Positions 32,466 through 42,199 of a stretch of DNA of 64,000 bases are shown here, one piece after another. Numbering within the stretch: position 1 is the first letter of the stretch; each line of letters opens with the position of its first letter. Origin of the DNA: Paenibacillus sp. FSL K6-3182 (GTDB lineage Bacteria; Bacillota; Bacilli; Paenibacillales; Paenibacillaceae); contig NZ_CP150265.1 of NCBI RefSeq assembly GCF_037976325.1, positions 1,669,501 to 1,733,500 on the forward strand. The letters run 5' to 3'. The notes under the pieces were generated by a model. The model was not told the DNA's origin, made no database searches, and was given only the letters and a program-made list of their open reading frames with translations. Made by a program: the position numbers and the translations under genes.

Positions 32466-34730
32466 GTGAGCATAAAAAAAGATTCGAAGCATCGTTATCG
32501 GCAGTTTGTTTGCAAGCTTTTCTTTCGAGAAAATGGGGCAGTGACCGTGTTTTCGGTTATTGTTTTATCCTCGCTGCTTTTGTTTTTCTCTTTGCTTATT
32601 GATTATGCCCGAATTGCGGCTCTGCATAAGTTAACAGAGGATGCTGTAAGGTCAAGCGTAAGATCTGTACTCTCTGCTTATGATGATGCTCTTTATGAGC
32701 GATATGGTCTATTTGGCCGTGGTGGTACAGACGGTCAAATCATATTCGAGGAAATGATGAAGGCGAATACAGAAACAGCAGATGACTCGGGTCGATCAGG
32801 GATGAAGCTGGTTCGCGCTAAGTCAGATGCTGCAGCACTGCACGCAGCGACGTTTCTAGGCAGCCATAATGTATTCTCAAGACAGGTGCTCGAAGAAATG
32901 AAGTATAAGGCGCCAGTAGATTTCACATTGGATCTCGCAGCAAGGTTTGTACCAATGGCAGGTGCAATGAAGGAGGCGTCGATTGCAATAAGTTTGCTGG
33001 AGAGTATGCGGAAGCTTTATGAGAAACGGGAAATTCATCTAGCGAATGTACTTCAATTGCAAAAGCAGATGGCCTCGACGATAAGTGGAAGCAGTATTTC
33101 TATGTTAATTCCTGTCCAGCCAGATGTAGTAGCAATAAAGGGTAATTCTGCTCTGAGCATTGCAGGGGAATACAGCTCATATGCGGCCAAAGTTATATAT
33201 AATCAATCGTTAACTACTGGGCAGAAAATAATGTATACAGCTGAAATAGAAGCATACGAGGAGAAAGTGAGAGCTTTTGCTATGGAGTTGCGCAAAGTGA
33301 GCGATGACATGCATAGACAGCATGTGAAGCTTCAGGGAGAAGCAATACAGGAGCTGGAAGCTGCAAGAGCTTTAAATGACGATATGCTGAGAATTGTTCA
33401 ACAAGCCAATCAACAGCCTCAGCATAGTGGATATGATACGGTGTCCAAGCATAAGGCAACGAATACTGAACAGCATCAGGTTCCCGCTGATGCTGCTTCC
33501 GACATTGAGCAGGTAAGGAAAGCTGCGGATGAGCTTGTAAAGACGGATGGATGGTTCACGGAGTACCGTCAGGAGGTGGAGGCGCAGGGCTCGTCTGATG
33601 CTTCAATCGATATGGAAGCAGGGGCATATCAGTCCAGCAGCCTTGCCTCTATAGTTAAGCCGGTTAAGAGCATAACTGCTGATACATTGCTTGAAAGCGT
33701 CACAAGCCTGCGTCTTGCTTATGGGGCATATGAACAGAAATATATTCGACCTGCTAGTATCATCGTTGATCGACAGAAAGCACTCGATCAGGGTCAGATC
33801 TCGAAACAGCTTAAACAGCAAAAGGAGCAAGCCGGTTCTCTCTGGAATCAGGCACGCAGCTTGCTGCATGGACTGACAAGTATTCCGCAAATGGAAGAAC
33901 ATCAAAAGGTGTTCGAACAGGTACAGCTTCGTTATAACGATAACCTATTATTCAATGAGCAGACTGATGAAGCAATAGAGATTGTCGACATGGAGAAGGC
34001 AAGTGATGCGCATATGGCAGCTGAGCAGTCTAATACGCTTATGGGTGGATTGTTCTCAGGTATGGCCGGGATGCTGGAGAAAACGAGAGATTCATTATAC
34101 TTTGGTGAATACGTTATTCAACGCTTCACTTCTTTTGCTCCTCAGCATTTACGTTCAATGATGACTGGAGGAGAAATATCAGAGTTGTCACATGCCATAT
34201 CATTTCATAATCAGGAAGCGGAATATATTATTTATGGCTTCAACAATCCAGTAGGGAATATAGCTGCTGCATATGGTGAATTATTTGCGGCTCGACTGGC
34301 TGTGAGAACGATGGAGGGGCTGCTTGAAAGCAAAACATTAGGCCATCCATTGCTTATCTTATCAGCTGCGCTTATTTATGGATTAGAGAAATCGATCGAG
34401 GATATGCTTGCTTTCACTGAACGAGGGTCTGCCCCACTTTCCAAATACATAAAAGTAGAGCTTTCATATACGGATTATTTACGTCTTTTTATACTGATGC
34501 ATGGTGCCGATGATGGGGCAAGTCTGGCCCGGATGATTGCAGCCATCGAACTAAACAGAGGGACGATTCTCTCTGCAGTCCCGAGCGGAGTGACAGGAGA
34601 AGCAGCCGTTTCGATGGAGCTTTGGTTCATACCCGGATTAATTCGGACGCTGGGAGCAGTCGGACTTCTGGAAGGAAAGGTTGTAGGCAACCGTTATGAA
34701 ACGACACAAACGAAGGGCTGGTCTTATTAA
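32466..34730 (+). CDS. large DUF5702/TadG-like pilus-locus protein
   Basis: 754 residues. The N-terminus (RENGAVTVFSVIVLSSLLLF, FSLLIDYARIAALHKLTEDA, VLSAYDDALYERYGLFG) fits DUF5702, a family found in Gram-positive Tad loci in the place of TadG. One membrane helix anchors a very long extracellular part with alternating helical segments, many Gln, and a hydrophobic stretch near the end. There is no von Willebrand domain, unlike classic TadG. I infer a large minor pilin or a pilus-tip/anchor protein. The next gene overlaps it by 35 bases. Confidence 0.8.
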   Translation: MSIKKDSKHRYRQFVCKLFFRENGAVTVFSVIVLSSLLLFFSLLIDYARIAALHKLTEDAVRSSVRSVLSAYDDALYERYGLFGRGGTDGQIIFEEMMKANTETADDSGRSGMKLVRAKSDAAALHAATFLGSHNVFSRQVLEEMKYKAPVDFTLDLAARFVPMAGAMKEASIAISLLESMRKLYEKREIHLANVLQLQKQMASTISGSSISMLIPVQPDVVAIKGNSALSIAGEYSSYAAKVIYNQSLTTGQKIMYTAEIEAYEEKVRAFAMELRKVSDDMHRQHVKLQGEAIQELEAARALNDDMLRIVQQANQQPQHSGYDTVSKHKATNTEQHQVPADAASDIEQVRKAADELVKTDGWFTEYRQEVEAQGSSDASIDMEAGAYQSSSLASIVKPVKSITADTLLESVTSLRLAYGAYEQKYIRPASIIVDRQKALDQGQISKQLKQQKEQAGSLWNQARSLLHGLTSIPQMEEHQKVFEQVQLRYNDNLLFNEQTDEAIEIVDMEKASDAHMAAEQSNTLMGGLFSGMAGMLEKTRDSLYFGEYVIQRFTSFAPQHLRSMMTGGEISELSHAISFHNQEAEYIIYGFNNPVGNIAAAYGELFAARLAVRTMEGLLESKTLGHPLLILSAALIYGLEKSIEDMLAFTERGSAPLSKYIKVELSYTDYLRLFILMHGADDGASLARMIAAIELNRGTILSAVPSGVTGEAAVSMELWFIPGLIRTLGAVGLLEGKVVGNRYETTQTKGWSY

Positions 34731-35667
34731 ATGTCGACGCCTTAAGCAGGAACAAGGTTCGATAGTCGTAGAAGCTGCATTAGTTATGCCTATGGTTATT
34801 GTTGTGCTGCTAGTCTTCGTCATGCTCATTCGTTTATGTGCGGTACAGTTGGCACTGCATTCTGCTGCTTCTCAGACGGTAAGGCAAATGGCGGCACATA
34901 TCTATCCAGTAGAACTTGCCTGGCAGCAGGCATCAGCCGTCGTTCCGCTGCCTTCCAAAGGAAATATTCCTTTATCTTCATGGAGTGAGATTGCCGCAGA
35001 AGCGGCTGAATGGCTGCCTTCACCCGCAGGAGCTTTGGTTTCATCTACATTGCGAGGAGATTTTCGTCCGATTCAAAATATGGCCGCTACTGAAATAGGC
35101 AGATCTGTTATTGAGCCGTTAATAAGTGAACTTTCTGATGCAGCCATTATTGATCCCCAGAAGATAAGGCTGAGCTGGTTATCGCTTCCGGATCTAACTA
35201 AAGAGCATGAGCCGTATTTAGCTATCGAGGTGGAATATGACTTTCCGTTAAAGCTGCCTTTTTACGGTAAACCGATTGTCCTTAAAGAGCAAGCCTCCGA
35301 ACGTGTTTGGATAAGTGACGCCGCACCAGCAAGATATGGTGAAAACAAAAATGATCAAGAAAACATTCCGATACAAATCGTTTCTATTGAGCCAAATCCG
35401 CTCCGGCCTGGCAGGAAAGCTGCCGTTACAGTAAAAACGCTGCCGGGTGCTGCGATTTCTTTGGGTGTTACTTATAAAAGCGGCTCAAGTAAAGCGAAGC
35501 ACCTTGGTGAGGCAAATGCCGATGCAGATGGTTATATCAAATGGACCTGGCATGTGTCCGGAAATACAACTCCTGGCACATGGGAGCTTAAAGCTTCAGA
35601 GGTGAATAAGGAAAACAATCAAGTATCGATGCATTTTGTCGTAGAGAAGAGCAGCGATAGAAAGTAA
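34696..35667 (+). CDS. TadE-like protein with C-terminal Ig-like domain
   Basis: 323 residues. The lead KQEQGSIVVEAALVMPMVIV is a pseudopilin signature (Gly, then Glu), followed by a membrane helix. The middle domain (to about residue 225) is of unknown fold. Residues 228-323 form a separate beta-rich domain (VSIEPNPLRPGRKAAVTVKT; GYIKWTWHVSGNTTPGTWEL) like bacterial Ig-like or fibronectin-type adhesion domains. That pairing is unusual and suggests a surface-exposed minor pilin. ATG 34696 lies inside the upstream gene. Confidence 0.8.
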   Translation: MKRHKRRAGLIKCRRLKQEQGSIVVEAALVMPMVIVVLLVFVMLIRLCAVQLALHSAASQTVRQMAAHIYPVELAWQQASAVVPLPSKGNIPLSSWSEIAAEAAEWLPSPAGALVSSTLRGDFRPIQNMAATEIGRSVIEPLISELSDAAIIDPQKIRLSWLSLPDLTKEHEPYLAIEVEYDFPLKLPFYGKPIVLKEQASERVWISDAAPARYGENKNDQENIPIQIVSIEPNPLRPGRKAAVTVKTLPGAAISLGVTYKSGSSKAKHLGEANADADGYIKWTWHVSGNTTPGTWELKASEVNKENNQVSMHFVVEKSSDRK

Positions 35668-35700
35668 GGAAAGACTTAGCCGCCTTGGAGGAGAGTCGCC

Positions 35701-36213
35701 ATGGAGTTTATTGTGACAGCTGTAGTTGCAGTGTTTTTAATGATCGCTCTTTATACGGATTTAAAGGCTCAAATTATACCGAATTGGCTGACCGTGACTT
35801 TTTTCTCCGCTGCATTTATTTATCATACTGGTATCAGCGGTTTGGAAGGAGCTGCAATTGCAGCAGTTGGCGCCTTAGCTGGATTTATTCCTTTGCTGCT
35901 GCTTCATCTTGCCCGAGGAATAGGTGCTGGCGACGTAAAGCTGTTTGGCGCATTAGGAGCTTGGGTAGGAGTATGGTTGGTGCTGCAGGTGATGTTTTAT
36001 GCCATTTTATATGCTGGTGCAATTGGCGTGTGTCTTGTCATTGTAAATCGTGCATTCGGGAAAAGAATGGCTGCTGACGTAACCGCATTTGTCGTGCCAG
36101 TGGCAGGGTATAGGAAACTTCAGTGGCTGCAATGGGCGGAATCAGGCAAAAAATTTCCGTTTATGCTGGCGGTTGCACCCGCTGCTGTTACGGTATGGTC
36201 CATTTTCAGCTAA
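35701..36213 (+). CDS. A24 prepilin peptidase (TadV/CpaA)
   Basis: 170 residues, six or so membrane helices. The two catalytic Asp residues are present: Asp20 in YTDLKAQIIPN and Asp78 in GAGDVKLFG. The small size without an N-terminal methylase domain is that of TadV/CpaA enzymes, which cut the Flp and TadE-type precursors at the inner side of the membrane. GGAGGAG precedes the ATG. Position late in the locus follows usual Gram-positive order. Confidence 0.92.
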   Translation: MEFIVTAVVAVFLMIALYTDLKAQIIPNWLTVTFFSAAFIYHTGISGLEGAAIAAVGALAGFIPLLLLHLARGIGAGDVKLFGALGAWVGVWLVLQVMFYAILYAGAIGVCLVIVNRAFGKRMAADVTAFVVPVAGYRKLQWLQWAESGKKFPFMLAVAPAAVTVWSIFS

Positions 36214-36244
36214 GTTTTCATGTTACAAGGGGGGAATTTGAGAA

Positions 36245-37813
36245 ATGAAAAGCTTTCGGATTGATTTTGCTATGGATCAGTCGCATGAGATGATTATTGA
36301 TCGAGAGAGCGGCTTGTATAGAAGCGAACTTGATGAAATTGAGCTTCATATGCTCCATAGCGAGCGAATTCCCTATCTGCTGCCTATTGATTGGTTCGAG
36401 CTGGATAGCAAGGTTACATTCCGATACAAGCTTTCAGGAATGAGAATGCTTTTGCACAGGCTGCAGCAACAGCAGCTCTCGATGGAGCAATACTACACGC
36501 TAATATTAGGCGTAGCGGATGCGTTATTCGAATGCAGACATTATATGCTGCGGCCAGAGGGCTGTCTGCTTGATGAACAATATATTTTTATTGGAGAGAA
36601 GCTTCATGATATCCGGCTTGCTTATATTCCAATAATGGAAGGGACTGCTGAACAAACAAAAGGAGCAGGCGATCTCTTGGCGTTAATTGTGCGTTTCACC
36701 TCTTATGTAGACCGCATTGATGGGGAAGGATTAAAGCGTGTGCTTCAGCATTTCGGCAAGAGATGGCCTCTTGAAGAGCTGCGGGCGACGCTGTTGGAAC
36801 TCATAGGGGAAGCTTCATCTTCATCGAACCAGCGATACGAGGCAATAGAGAAGCCGGAGATGCAGCAAGCAGCAAAACCTGCTCCAATGCAAAAAAATCC
36901 ACTATTAGATTGGCAGCAGCGATCTGAGTTGACGAATAGCGATGAAAAAGGGCAGGTTCAAATACCAAACCCTTCATTGCGTTCATACTCCGCCCCGATA
37001 ATGGAAGAGTTTAAGGATCATGAATTATTTTCAAAACAGTATGCTGACCCTTTGGATAGGGAAGAGGATGAGCCGGAAACAAAGAAAAAATGGATCGGAA
37101 CAGCAATTATTGTCGTAGCACTTGCATGTGTTTGGCGATTTGTTTATTTTGAAGCAGCTGGTAGGCAGAGCTTATTGATCAGCTCGGGCATTTCCTTGCT
37201 GTTACTAGCAGCCGTTATGCTAGTTTGGAAAAAGAAAACAAATGACGAAGCAGACTACGACGAATCGGAAAAAATGATAGAAGAGGCATCGTTTCACTCT
37301 GGACTATTTCCCGGGCTTAATCGTGCTCATGCAAATTTTGATTCTGTCGAGGCGCAAGCTATTAAACCGCCAGAGGATCAGAGCGAATTATTCGAGTCTC
37401 AGTCGGCGGCTGCTCTGCATGTTGTTGCAGCAAATCCCGTTTCTCATATAGCAGAACCAACAGTATTGCTAGGAAATAATCAGTCATTGGAGGGTTTAGG
37501 TGAATCGTCAGTATGGCTCCAAAGGAGATGGAAGAGTCAGGAGAACAGGATAGAATTACATGAAGGAAGCTTTAAAATTGGGCGTTCGGGAGAGCAGGTG
37601 AGTTATGCAGAGGGGGCAAGCGGTATATCGCGGCTTCATTTGGAAATTGAAATCTTAGCGGGTGAATATAAAGCGAAAGACTTAGGTTCCCGTAATGGGA
37701 GCCTGCTAAATGGACAAATGATGATCCCTTATAAAAGCTATAAGCTATCGATAGGAGATGTCATCCATCTTGCAGGCGAGCAAGGACCAGCGTATGTGCT
37801 GAAATCGGAATAA
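36245..37813 (+). CDS. DUF6382 and FHA domain membrane protein
   Basis: 522 residues. Residues 1-175 match DUF6382 (MILGVADALFECRHYML-type segment; YIFIGEKLHDIRLAYIPIME). A disordered linker and two membrane helices (WIGTAIIVVALACVWRFVYF; LISSGISLLLLAAVMLVW) follow. The last 90 residues are an FHA domain (FKIGRSGEQVSYAEGASGIS, RLHLEIEI, DLGSRNGSLLNG) that should bind phosphothreonine. It closes the Tad operon. I infer a phosphorylation-dependent regulator or scaffold of the pilus; no Ser/Thr kinase gene lies in the window. Confidence 0.88.
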   Translation: MKSFRIDFAMDQSHEMIIDRESGLYRSELDEIELHMLHSERIPYLLPIDWFELDSKVTFRYKLSGMRMLLHRLQQQQLSMEQYYTLILGVADALFECRHYMLRPEGCLLDEQYIFIGEKLHDIRLAYIPIMEGTAEQTKGAGDLLALIVRFTSYVDRIDGEGLKRVLQHFGKRWPLEELRATLLELIGEASSSSNQRYEAIEKPEMQQAAKPAPMQKNPLLDWQQRSELTNSDEKGQVQIPNPSLRSYSAPIMEEFKDHELFSKQYADPLDREEDEPETKKKWIGTAIIVVALACVWRFVYFEAAGRQSLLISSGISLLLLAAVMLVWKKKTNDEADYDESEKMIEEASFHSGLFPGLNRAHANFDSVEAQAIKPPEDQSELFESQSAAALHVVAANPVSHIAEPTVLLGNNQSLEGLGESSVWLQRRWKSQENRIELHEGSFKIGRSGEQVSYAEGASGISRLHLEIEILAGEYKAKDLGSRNGSLLNGQMMIPYKSYKLSIGDVIHLAGEQGPAYVLKSE

Positions 37814-37822
37814 GAAACGAAG

Positions 37823-38725
37823 CTAACCTTGTCCTACAAGTTCTTCCATTGCACTATTTACCGTTGGATAAAGGAACACGAACCCGTTTTCAAGCGCTCT
37901 GCTTGGCAAAGCTCGCTGTCCGTCTAATAGAAGTGTGGACATTTCACCAAATAATGTTCGCATCACAAAAGCTGGAACCGGGAACCAATGAGGCCGGCCC
38001 ATTGCTTTGCCAATGGCTCGACCAAATGAATCATTTGTTACAGGTTCAGGTGAAGAAGCATTGATGGGTCCTTCAATAAAGTTGTTGTCCAAAATAAATA
38101 GGATTAGCCGAATCATATCCTCGAGATGGATCCAAGACAACCATTGTTTGCCGCTGCCGATCTTACCTCCGCCGAACAAGCGATAAGGCATAGCCATTAA
38201 AGGAAAAGCGCCTTCCTTTTTGTCTAGAACAACGCCAACACGAAGCTTAACAAGCCGCTCAGCTGGTATGCTGTCTGCGGCCTGTTCCCATTTCTGAACG
38301 ACTTCGGATAAAAAATCGGTAACTTTAGTTGGGCTTGATTCATCAAAAATACCGTCTGCTGATATGCCATACGCAGAAATGCCGGATGCATTAATGACAA
38401 GCGGCGGCTTGTGCTCGAGCGATTGTACAAGCTTTGAGATGCGGGCGGCTGCTGTTAGTCTTGAGTCCATGACACGCTTCTTGGCAGCTTGATTCCATCT
38501 TTGATTAATGGATTCACCTGTGAGATTGACTATGGCATCTATGCCTTCCAGCAAAGCAGGAGCAGCTTCGAGTTCATCCCAAGTTAATTGGTTAAACCCG
38601 TTGCGATTGGATTGATTTTTAGAACTAGTTCTGGAAATAATCCATACCTCATCATTTCTCTCAAGCAAAGCCTTGGTAAGCGCACTTCCGATAAACCCAG
38701 TTCCTCCAGCTATTGCAACCCGCAT
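37823..38725 (-). CDS. TIGR01777 family NAD-dependent epimerase-like protein
   Basis: 300 residues from ATG 38725 (AAGGAG 9 bases upstream). An extended-SDR fold opens with RVAIAGGTGFIGSALTKAL. The family signatures VNLTGESINQRW, NASGISAYGI, GGGKIGSGKQWLSWIHLEDM and the DUF1731 end (ALPSRALENGFVFLYPTVNS) are present. It resembles YfhF of Bacillus and SulA-like proteins; the reaction is unknown. It converges with the Tad operon 9 bases away, with no clear terminator between them. Confidence 0.9.
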   Translation of the reverse strand: MRVAIAGGTGFIGSALTKALLERNDEVWIISRTSSKNQSNRNGFNQLTWDELEAAPALLEGIDAIVNLTGESINQRWNQAAKKRVMDSRLTAAARISKLVQSLEHKPPLVINASGISAYGISADGIFDESSPTKVTDFLSEVVQKWEQAADSIPAERLVKLRVGVVLDKKEGAFPLMAMPYRLFGGGKIGSGKQWLSWIHLEDMIRLILFILDNNFIEGPINASSPEPVTNDSFGRAIGKAMGRPHWFPVPAFVMRTLFGEMSTLLLDGQRALPSRALENGFVFLYPTVNSAMEELVGQG

Positions 38726-38768
38726 CCTCGTTCGCTCCTTCAATTCACCCATTACTTCGGTTCATTGA

Positions 38769-39254
38769 TTACTTTATTTCTTCAATTTTAACTAACCAAT
38801 TTTGTTTGAGGGTCGCTTCACCTTCAATGGCTTTTTCCGAATACTCAAATTTCACTTTTGCATCGTCCGGCAATGCTTCTAACGTGCTTTTTTGGTCATC
38901 TGTTACTTGAAGTGCAATTGCACCGGCAGCTGTTTCTATTTCTATAGAGTGCGAGTCGCTTAGACCGCTATAAATACCTTCATTCACTTTGTTTGGCGCT
39001 GCTGGATCCTCGATCGTACCGTTATTGTTTGTTGCAGTATCTGTCGGTTCCGGTGAAGAAAGATCAGGATCAATGACACCATTATCTTCTGGCAACTGAG
39101 TAATAACTGGTCCGTCGGTTGGACTGCCTTGCTGTTCGTTTCCTGCATTAGTATTGCCACCGCCACATGCGGATGTTGCGAGCATAACAGCGAGAAGAAC
39201 GGCTCCTGCTGTAGCTGCTTTTTTGTTTCTTCTTCGCTTCGATGAGTTCATCAT
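38769..39254 (-). CDS. lipoprotein, hypothetical
   Basis: 161 residues from ATG 39254 (AGGAGG 8 bases upstream). A basic lead, hydrophobic stretch and lipobox (LATSACGGG) mark a lipoprotein. A disordered Asn/Thr/Pro linker of about 60 residues follows, then a small domain (YSGLSDSHSIEIETAAGAIA; FEYSEKAIEGEATLKQNWLV) that looks beta-rich. It occurs upstream of the TIGR01777 gene on the same strand, 43 bases away. No family is named with confidence. Confidence 0.75.
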   Translation of the reverse strand: MMNSSKRRRNKKAATAGAVLLAVMLATSACGGGNTNAGNEQQGSPTDGPVITQLPEDNGVIDPDLSSPEPTDTATNNNGTIEDPAAPNKVNEGIYSGLSDSHSIEIETAAGAIALQVTDDQKSTLEALPDDAKVKFEYSEKAIEGEATLKQNWLVKIEEIK

Positions 39255-39377
39255 GAGAACCACCTCCTGTAATTAATAACGAAATAGATGAGTATTAGGT
39301 TACATTTTTATATATAACCATAAAATACGAGTATGAAGCATGTATATAAGGGGGGTATTAATTGATGATTAAATATA

Positions 39378-39416
39378 AATAAGTTTAAGCCGCACTGATG
39401 CGGCTTAAACTTATTT
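39378..39416. terminator. 17-bp stem terminator overlapping the DUF2621 stop codon
   Basis: AATAAGTTTAAGCCGCA pairs perfectly with TGCGGCTTAAACTTATT around CTGA; A/T-rich flanks on both sides. Confidence 0.8.
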
Positions 39417-39848
39417 ATTAAGTAGATGCTTATAGGGAGTATAGTCGATTCCTTGACGGTCAAGAAAAGTAACAAGACTACGGTAATCACGTTTAGGAGT
39501 TGCTCGTATGTAACCTTCGATACAATGCTCGCGCGTAACGGATGATGCGCCATGTTCAATCGCCACTTGACCAATCTTGGCTGCGATAGAATGTTTAGCT
39601 ATATCACGAAAAGCGCTTGGCACTGGGGAAACAAGCTCGTCCAGCAAACTTTTGGAATCATCATTCCACATGCTGCGACTGCGATCTACCCAGTAGTTTT
39701 GCCAATCGAGCTTAGACTTGCCGTCTCGCATCGGAAGCACCTTGAGAAATTTTCGAAACATGAAAAATCCGCCAATCGACATAGCCGCAACCATGACGAC
39801 CGCCCAAAAAACGATAAAATACATAAACCAGTCGGGGGCAACTTTCAT
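39411..39848 (-). CDS. DUF2621 family membrane protein
   Basis: 145 residues, ATG 39848 with GAGGTGA upstream. One N-terminal membrane helix (FMYFIVFWAVVMVAAMSIGG) precedes a domain (WQNYWVDRSRSMWNDDSKSL; REHCIEGYIRATPKRDYRSL) that matches DUF2621, conserved in spore-formers. That C-terminal part has the helix-turn pattern of the proto-chlorophyllide reductase-type PCP_red fold. No activity is established. It stands alone and diverges from nfo. Confidence 0.85.
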   Translation of the reverse strand: MKVAPDWFMYFIVFWAVVMVAAMSIGGFFMFRKFLKVLPMRDGKSKLDWQNYWVDRSRSMWNDDSKSLLDELVSPVPSAFRDIAKHSIAAKIGQVAIEHGASSVTREHCIEGYIRATPKRDYRSLVTFLDRQGIDYTPYKHLLNK

Positions 39849-39949
39849 ACGTGTCTTTCACCTCAATAATGAATTATACCGTATTCCTAGATTTATTTCG
39901 ACATTCCTTGTAAAATAAGGTTTGATCAACCGAAAGGGGCGTAATATTT

Positions 39950-41080
39950 ATGTTGAAAATAGGTTCCCATGTATCATTTTCGGACAAGGGGCTGCTCACT
40001 GCAGCACAAGAAGCAGTATCGTATGGCTCAAGTACATTTATGATCTACACCGGCGCACCTCAGAATACAAGAAGGAAGCCGATCGATTCGTTATATATTG
40101 AAGAAGGAAAAGCGCTTATGGAGCAATCCGGTATTAATGAGATCGTGGTTCACGCGCCTTATATTGTGAATCTTGGCTCATATAAGGATTCTACGTACGA
40201 GCTTGCGGTTTCTTTTTTACAAGAAGAAATTCGCCGTACCGATTACATCGGTGTACGTAATATTGTTCTTCATCCAGGTGCCTATACGGACAAGGATGCA
40301 GAATATGGCATCGCTCGTATAGCTGAAGGCTTGAATGAAGTGCTTGCAGGCACAAAAGAAACGAATGTTAACATCGCTCTTGAGACGATGGCAGGCAAAG
40401 GCACAGAAATTGGCCGCAGCTTCGAAGAGCTTGCGGCGATTATTGACAAAGTTCAGGATAACGAACGGTTAACTGTTTGTATGGATACTTGCCACATGCA
40501 TGATGCTGGTTACGACCTTGTTCATGATCTGGACGGCGTTCTTGAGCAGTTCGATCGTGTTGTTGGATTAAACCGCGTTGCCGTTGTTCACGTGAACGAT
40601 AGCAAGAACTCACGCGGTGCTGGTAAAGACAGACATGCTCCAGTTGGCGCAGGTTGGCTTGGTCACGATGCCATTCAAAGAATCGTTGAACATGAGGGCC
40701 TTAAGGGGCGTCCATTTATACTGGAAACGCCTTGGATTGGCAAGGAAGACAAGACTGAACGTCCGATGTATGAAGCGGAGATCGCTTTGCTCAGTGGCAA
40801 TGGCAGAGCTCGCTTAGGTGAAAGCTTCTTTGAAGATGTGGAGCGCCTGCATCATTTCTTCGGCAAGCAAGAAATTGATTCCAGAGGTTTTGTACTCTCT
40901 ACTTGGGATTTGCTAAAAAATGATGCAAAAGCAAAAAAAGCAGACCCGCGCGAGCCGATGGAGCGTCTGTTCGATCTTGTAATGGCAGGCGAAGCATTGC
41001 CGGCAGGACTAACAGAAGAACAAATCAATCAGCGTATTACGGCTTGGTTTGGCGGCAAAGAGCTGCTTGCTAGACTTTAA
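39950..41080 (+). CDS. nfo: endonuclease IV (AP endonuclease) with extended C-terminus
   Basis: 376 residues. Nfo cuts DNA at abasic sites in base-excision repair, using three zinc ions. The TIM-barrel motifs are intact: [87 protein letters not shown] and [13 protein letters not shown]. Usual enzymes end near residue 285; here about 90 residues follow ([32 protein letters not shown]) as an extra, probably helical domain. The stop is close to purU, 52 bases on. Confidence 0.93.
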   Translation: MLKIGSHVSFSDKGLLTAAQEAVSYGSSTFMIYTGAPQNTRRKPIDSLYIEEGKALMEQSGINEIVVHAPYIVNLGSYKDSTYELAVSFLQEEIRRTDYIGVRNIVLHPGAYTDKDAEYGIARIAEGLNEVLAGTKETNVNIALETMAGKGTEIGRSFEELAAIIDKVQDNERLTVCMDTCHMHDAGYDLVHDLDGVLEQFDRVVGLNRVAVVHVNDSKNSRGAGKDRHAPVGAGWLGHDAIQRIVEHEGLKGRPFILETPWIGKEDKTERPMYEAEIALLSGNGRARLGESFFEDVERLHHFFGKQEIDSRGFVLSTWDLLKNDAKAKKADPREPMERLFDLVMAGEALPAGLTEEQINQRITAWFGGKELLARL

Positions 41081-41132
41081 TTAAAGTTAACATTAATTCA
41101 TATAGATCATTGCGAAAGGAAGTTTGAAGTCC

Positions 41133-42035
41133 ATGTCATCACCATCCACCCCATCTGAAATAACCGTTGAAGCAGGTGGAAAGAGCGGGCGTGCGCGCAT
41201 GCTTATTTCTTGTCCGGACCGCCCGGGCATCGTAGCTGCTGTTTCTCATTTCTTATATGAGCACGGGGCTAACATCGTTCAATCGGATCAATATACGATG
41301 GACCCGGAAGGCGGAATGTTTTTCATCCGATTTGAATTTGATCTAGTTGATCTGGACAAGGAGCTTCCACTTCTCATGGAGGACTTCACCAGAGTAGCCG
41401 ATCGGTTTGATATGAAATGGCATACATTCCGTGCCAGCCGCAAGAAACGTCTTGCTGTATTCGTTTCGAAAGAGGATCACTGCTTGCTAGAGCTGCTTTG
41501 GCAGTGGAAGGCAGGGGATCTTGATGCCGATATTTCAATGGTTATAAGCAACCACCCTGATATGCGCGAACTGGTCGAATCCTTTGGCATTCCGTATTAC
41601 CATATCCCAGTTACAGCGACTACAAAAGAAGAAGCCGAGCGCAAGCAAATGGAAGTTGTTGCAGATAAAGCGGATATCATTGTATTGGCGCGGTACATGC
41701 AAATCATTTCGCCTAAGTTCATTGAACAATTTCCAAATCGGATTATTAATATTCACCACTCATTCCTACCCGCTTTCGTTGGAGGCAAGCCTTATGCGCA
41801 GGCTTATACACGCGGCGTAAAAATTATCGGCGCGACAGCGCATTATGTAACAGAAGAATTAGACGGCGGGCCGATTATCGAGCAAGATGTTCAACGCGTC
41901 AGCCACCGTGACAACGTCGATGATTTGAAAAGAATCGGTCGGACAATTGAACGGGTCGTTCTCGCAAGAGCTGTGAAATGGCATATTGAAGATCGTGTAA
42001 TCGTGCATAATAATAAAACTGTTGTATTCAACTAA
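41133..42035 (+). CDS. purU: formyltetrahydrofolate deformylase
   Basis: 300 residues. PurU splits 10-formyl-THF into THF and formate, balancing one-carbon units and supplying formate for purine synthesis. An N-terminal ACT domain (MLISCPDRPGIVAAVSHFLY) is followed by the formyltransferase fold with the catalytic Asn/His/Asp set: NIHHSFLPAFVGGKPY and GATAHYVTEELDGGPIIEQD. ATG 41133 (AAGGAAG 10 bases upstream) is preferred to TTG 41124. A Ser/Pro lead of about 20 residues precedes the ACT domain. Confidence 0.95.
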   Translation: MSSPSTPSEITVEAGGKSGRARMLISCPDRPGIVAAVSHFLYEHGANIVQSDQYTMDPEGGMFFIRFEFDLVDLDKELPLLMEDFTRVADRFDMKWHTFRASRKKRLAVFVSKEDHCLLELLWQWKAGDLDADISMVISNHPDMRELVESFGIPYYHIPVTATTKEEAERKQMEVVADKADIIVLARYMQIISPKFIEQFPNRIINIHHSFLPAFVGGKPYAQAYTRGVKIIGATAHYVTEELDGGPIIEQDVQRVSHRDNVDDLKRIGRTIERVVLARAVKWHIEDRVIVHNNKTVVFN

Positions 42036-42069
42036 CTGTATTTTTATGCGAATTATCTATTTTTTTTGA

Positions 42070-42098
42070 TGGAAAACGAGCATGCAGAGTGATACAAT
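42070..42098 (+). promoter_or_regulatory. promoter of tkt
   Basis: TGGAAA, a 17-base spacer and TACAAT with an extended TGA before it lie about 100 bases before the start codon, leaving a long leader. Confidence 0.45.
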
Positions 42099-42199
42099 AT
42101 TCAAAGTTATTGCGTACTGGTATGACGCTGTATCGTTGTTTTTAGAAACCATATAACGAGATGAAATTAGACAAGCTTAGACCATAGGAGGAAATTGTA

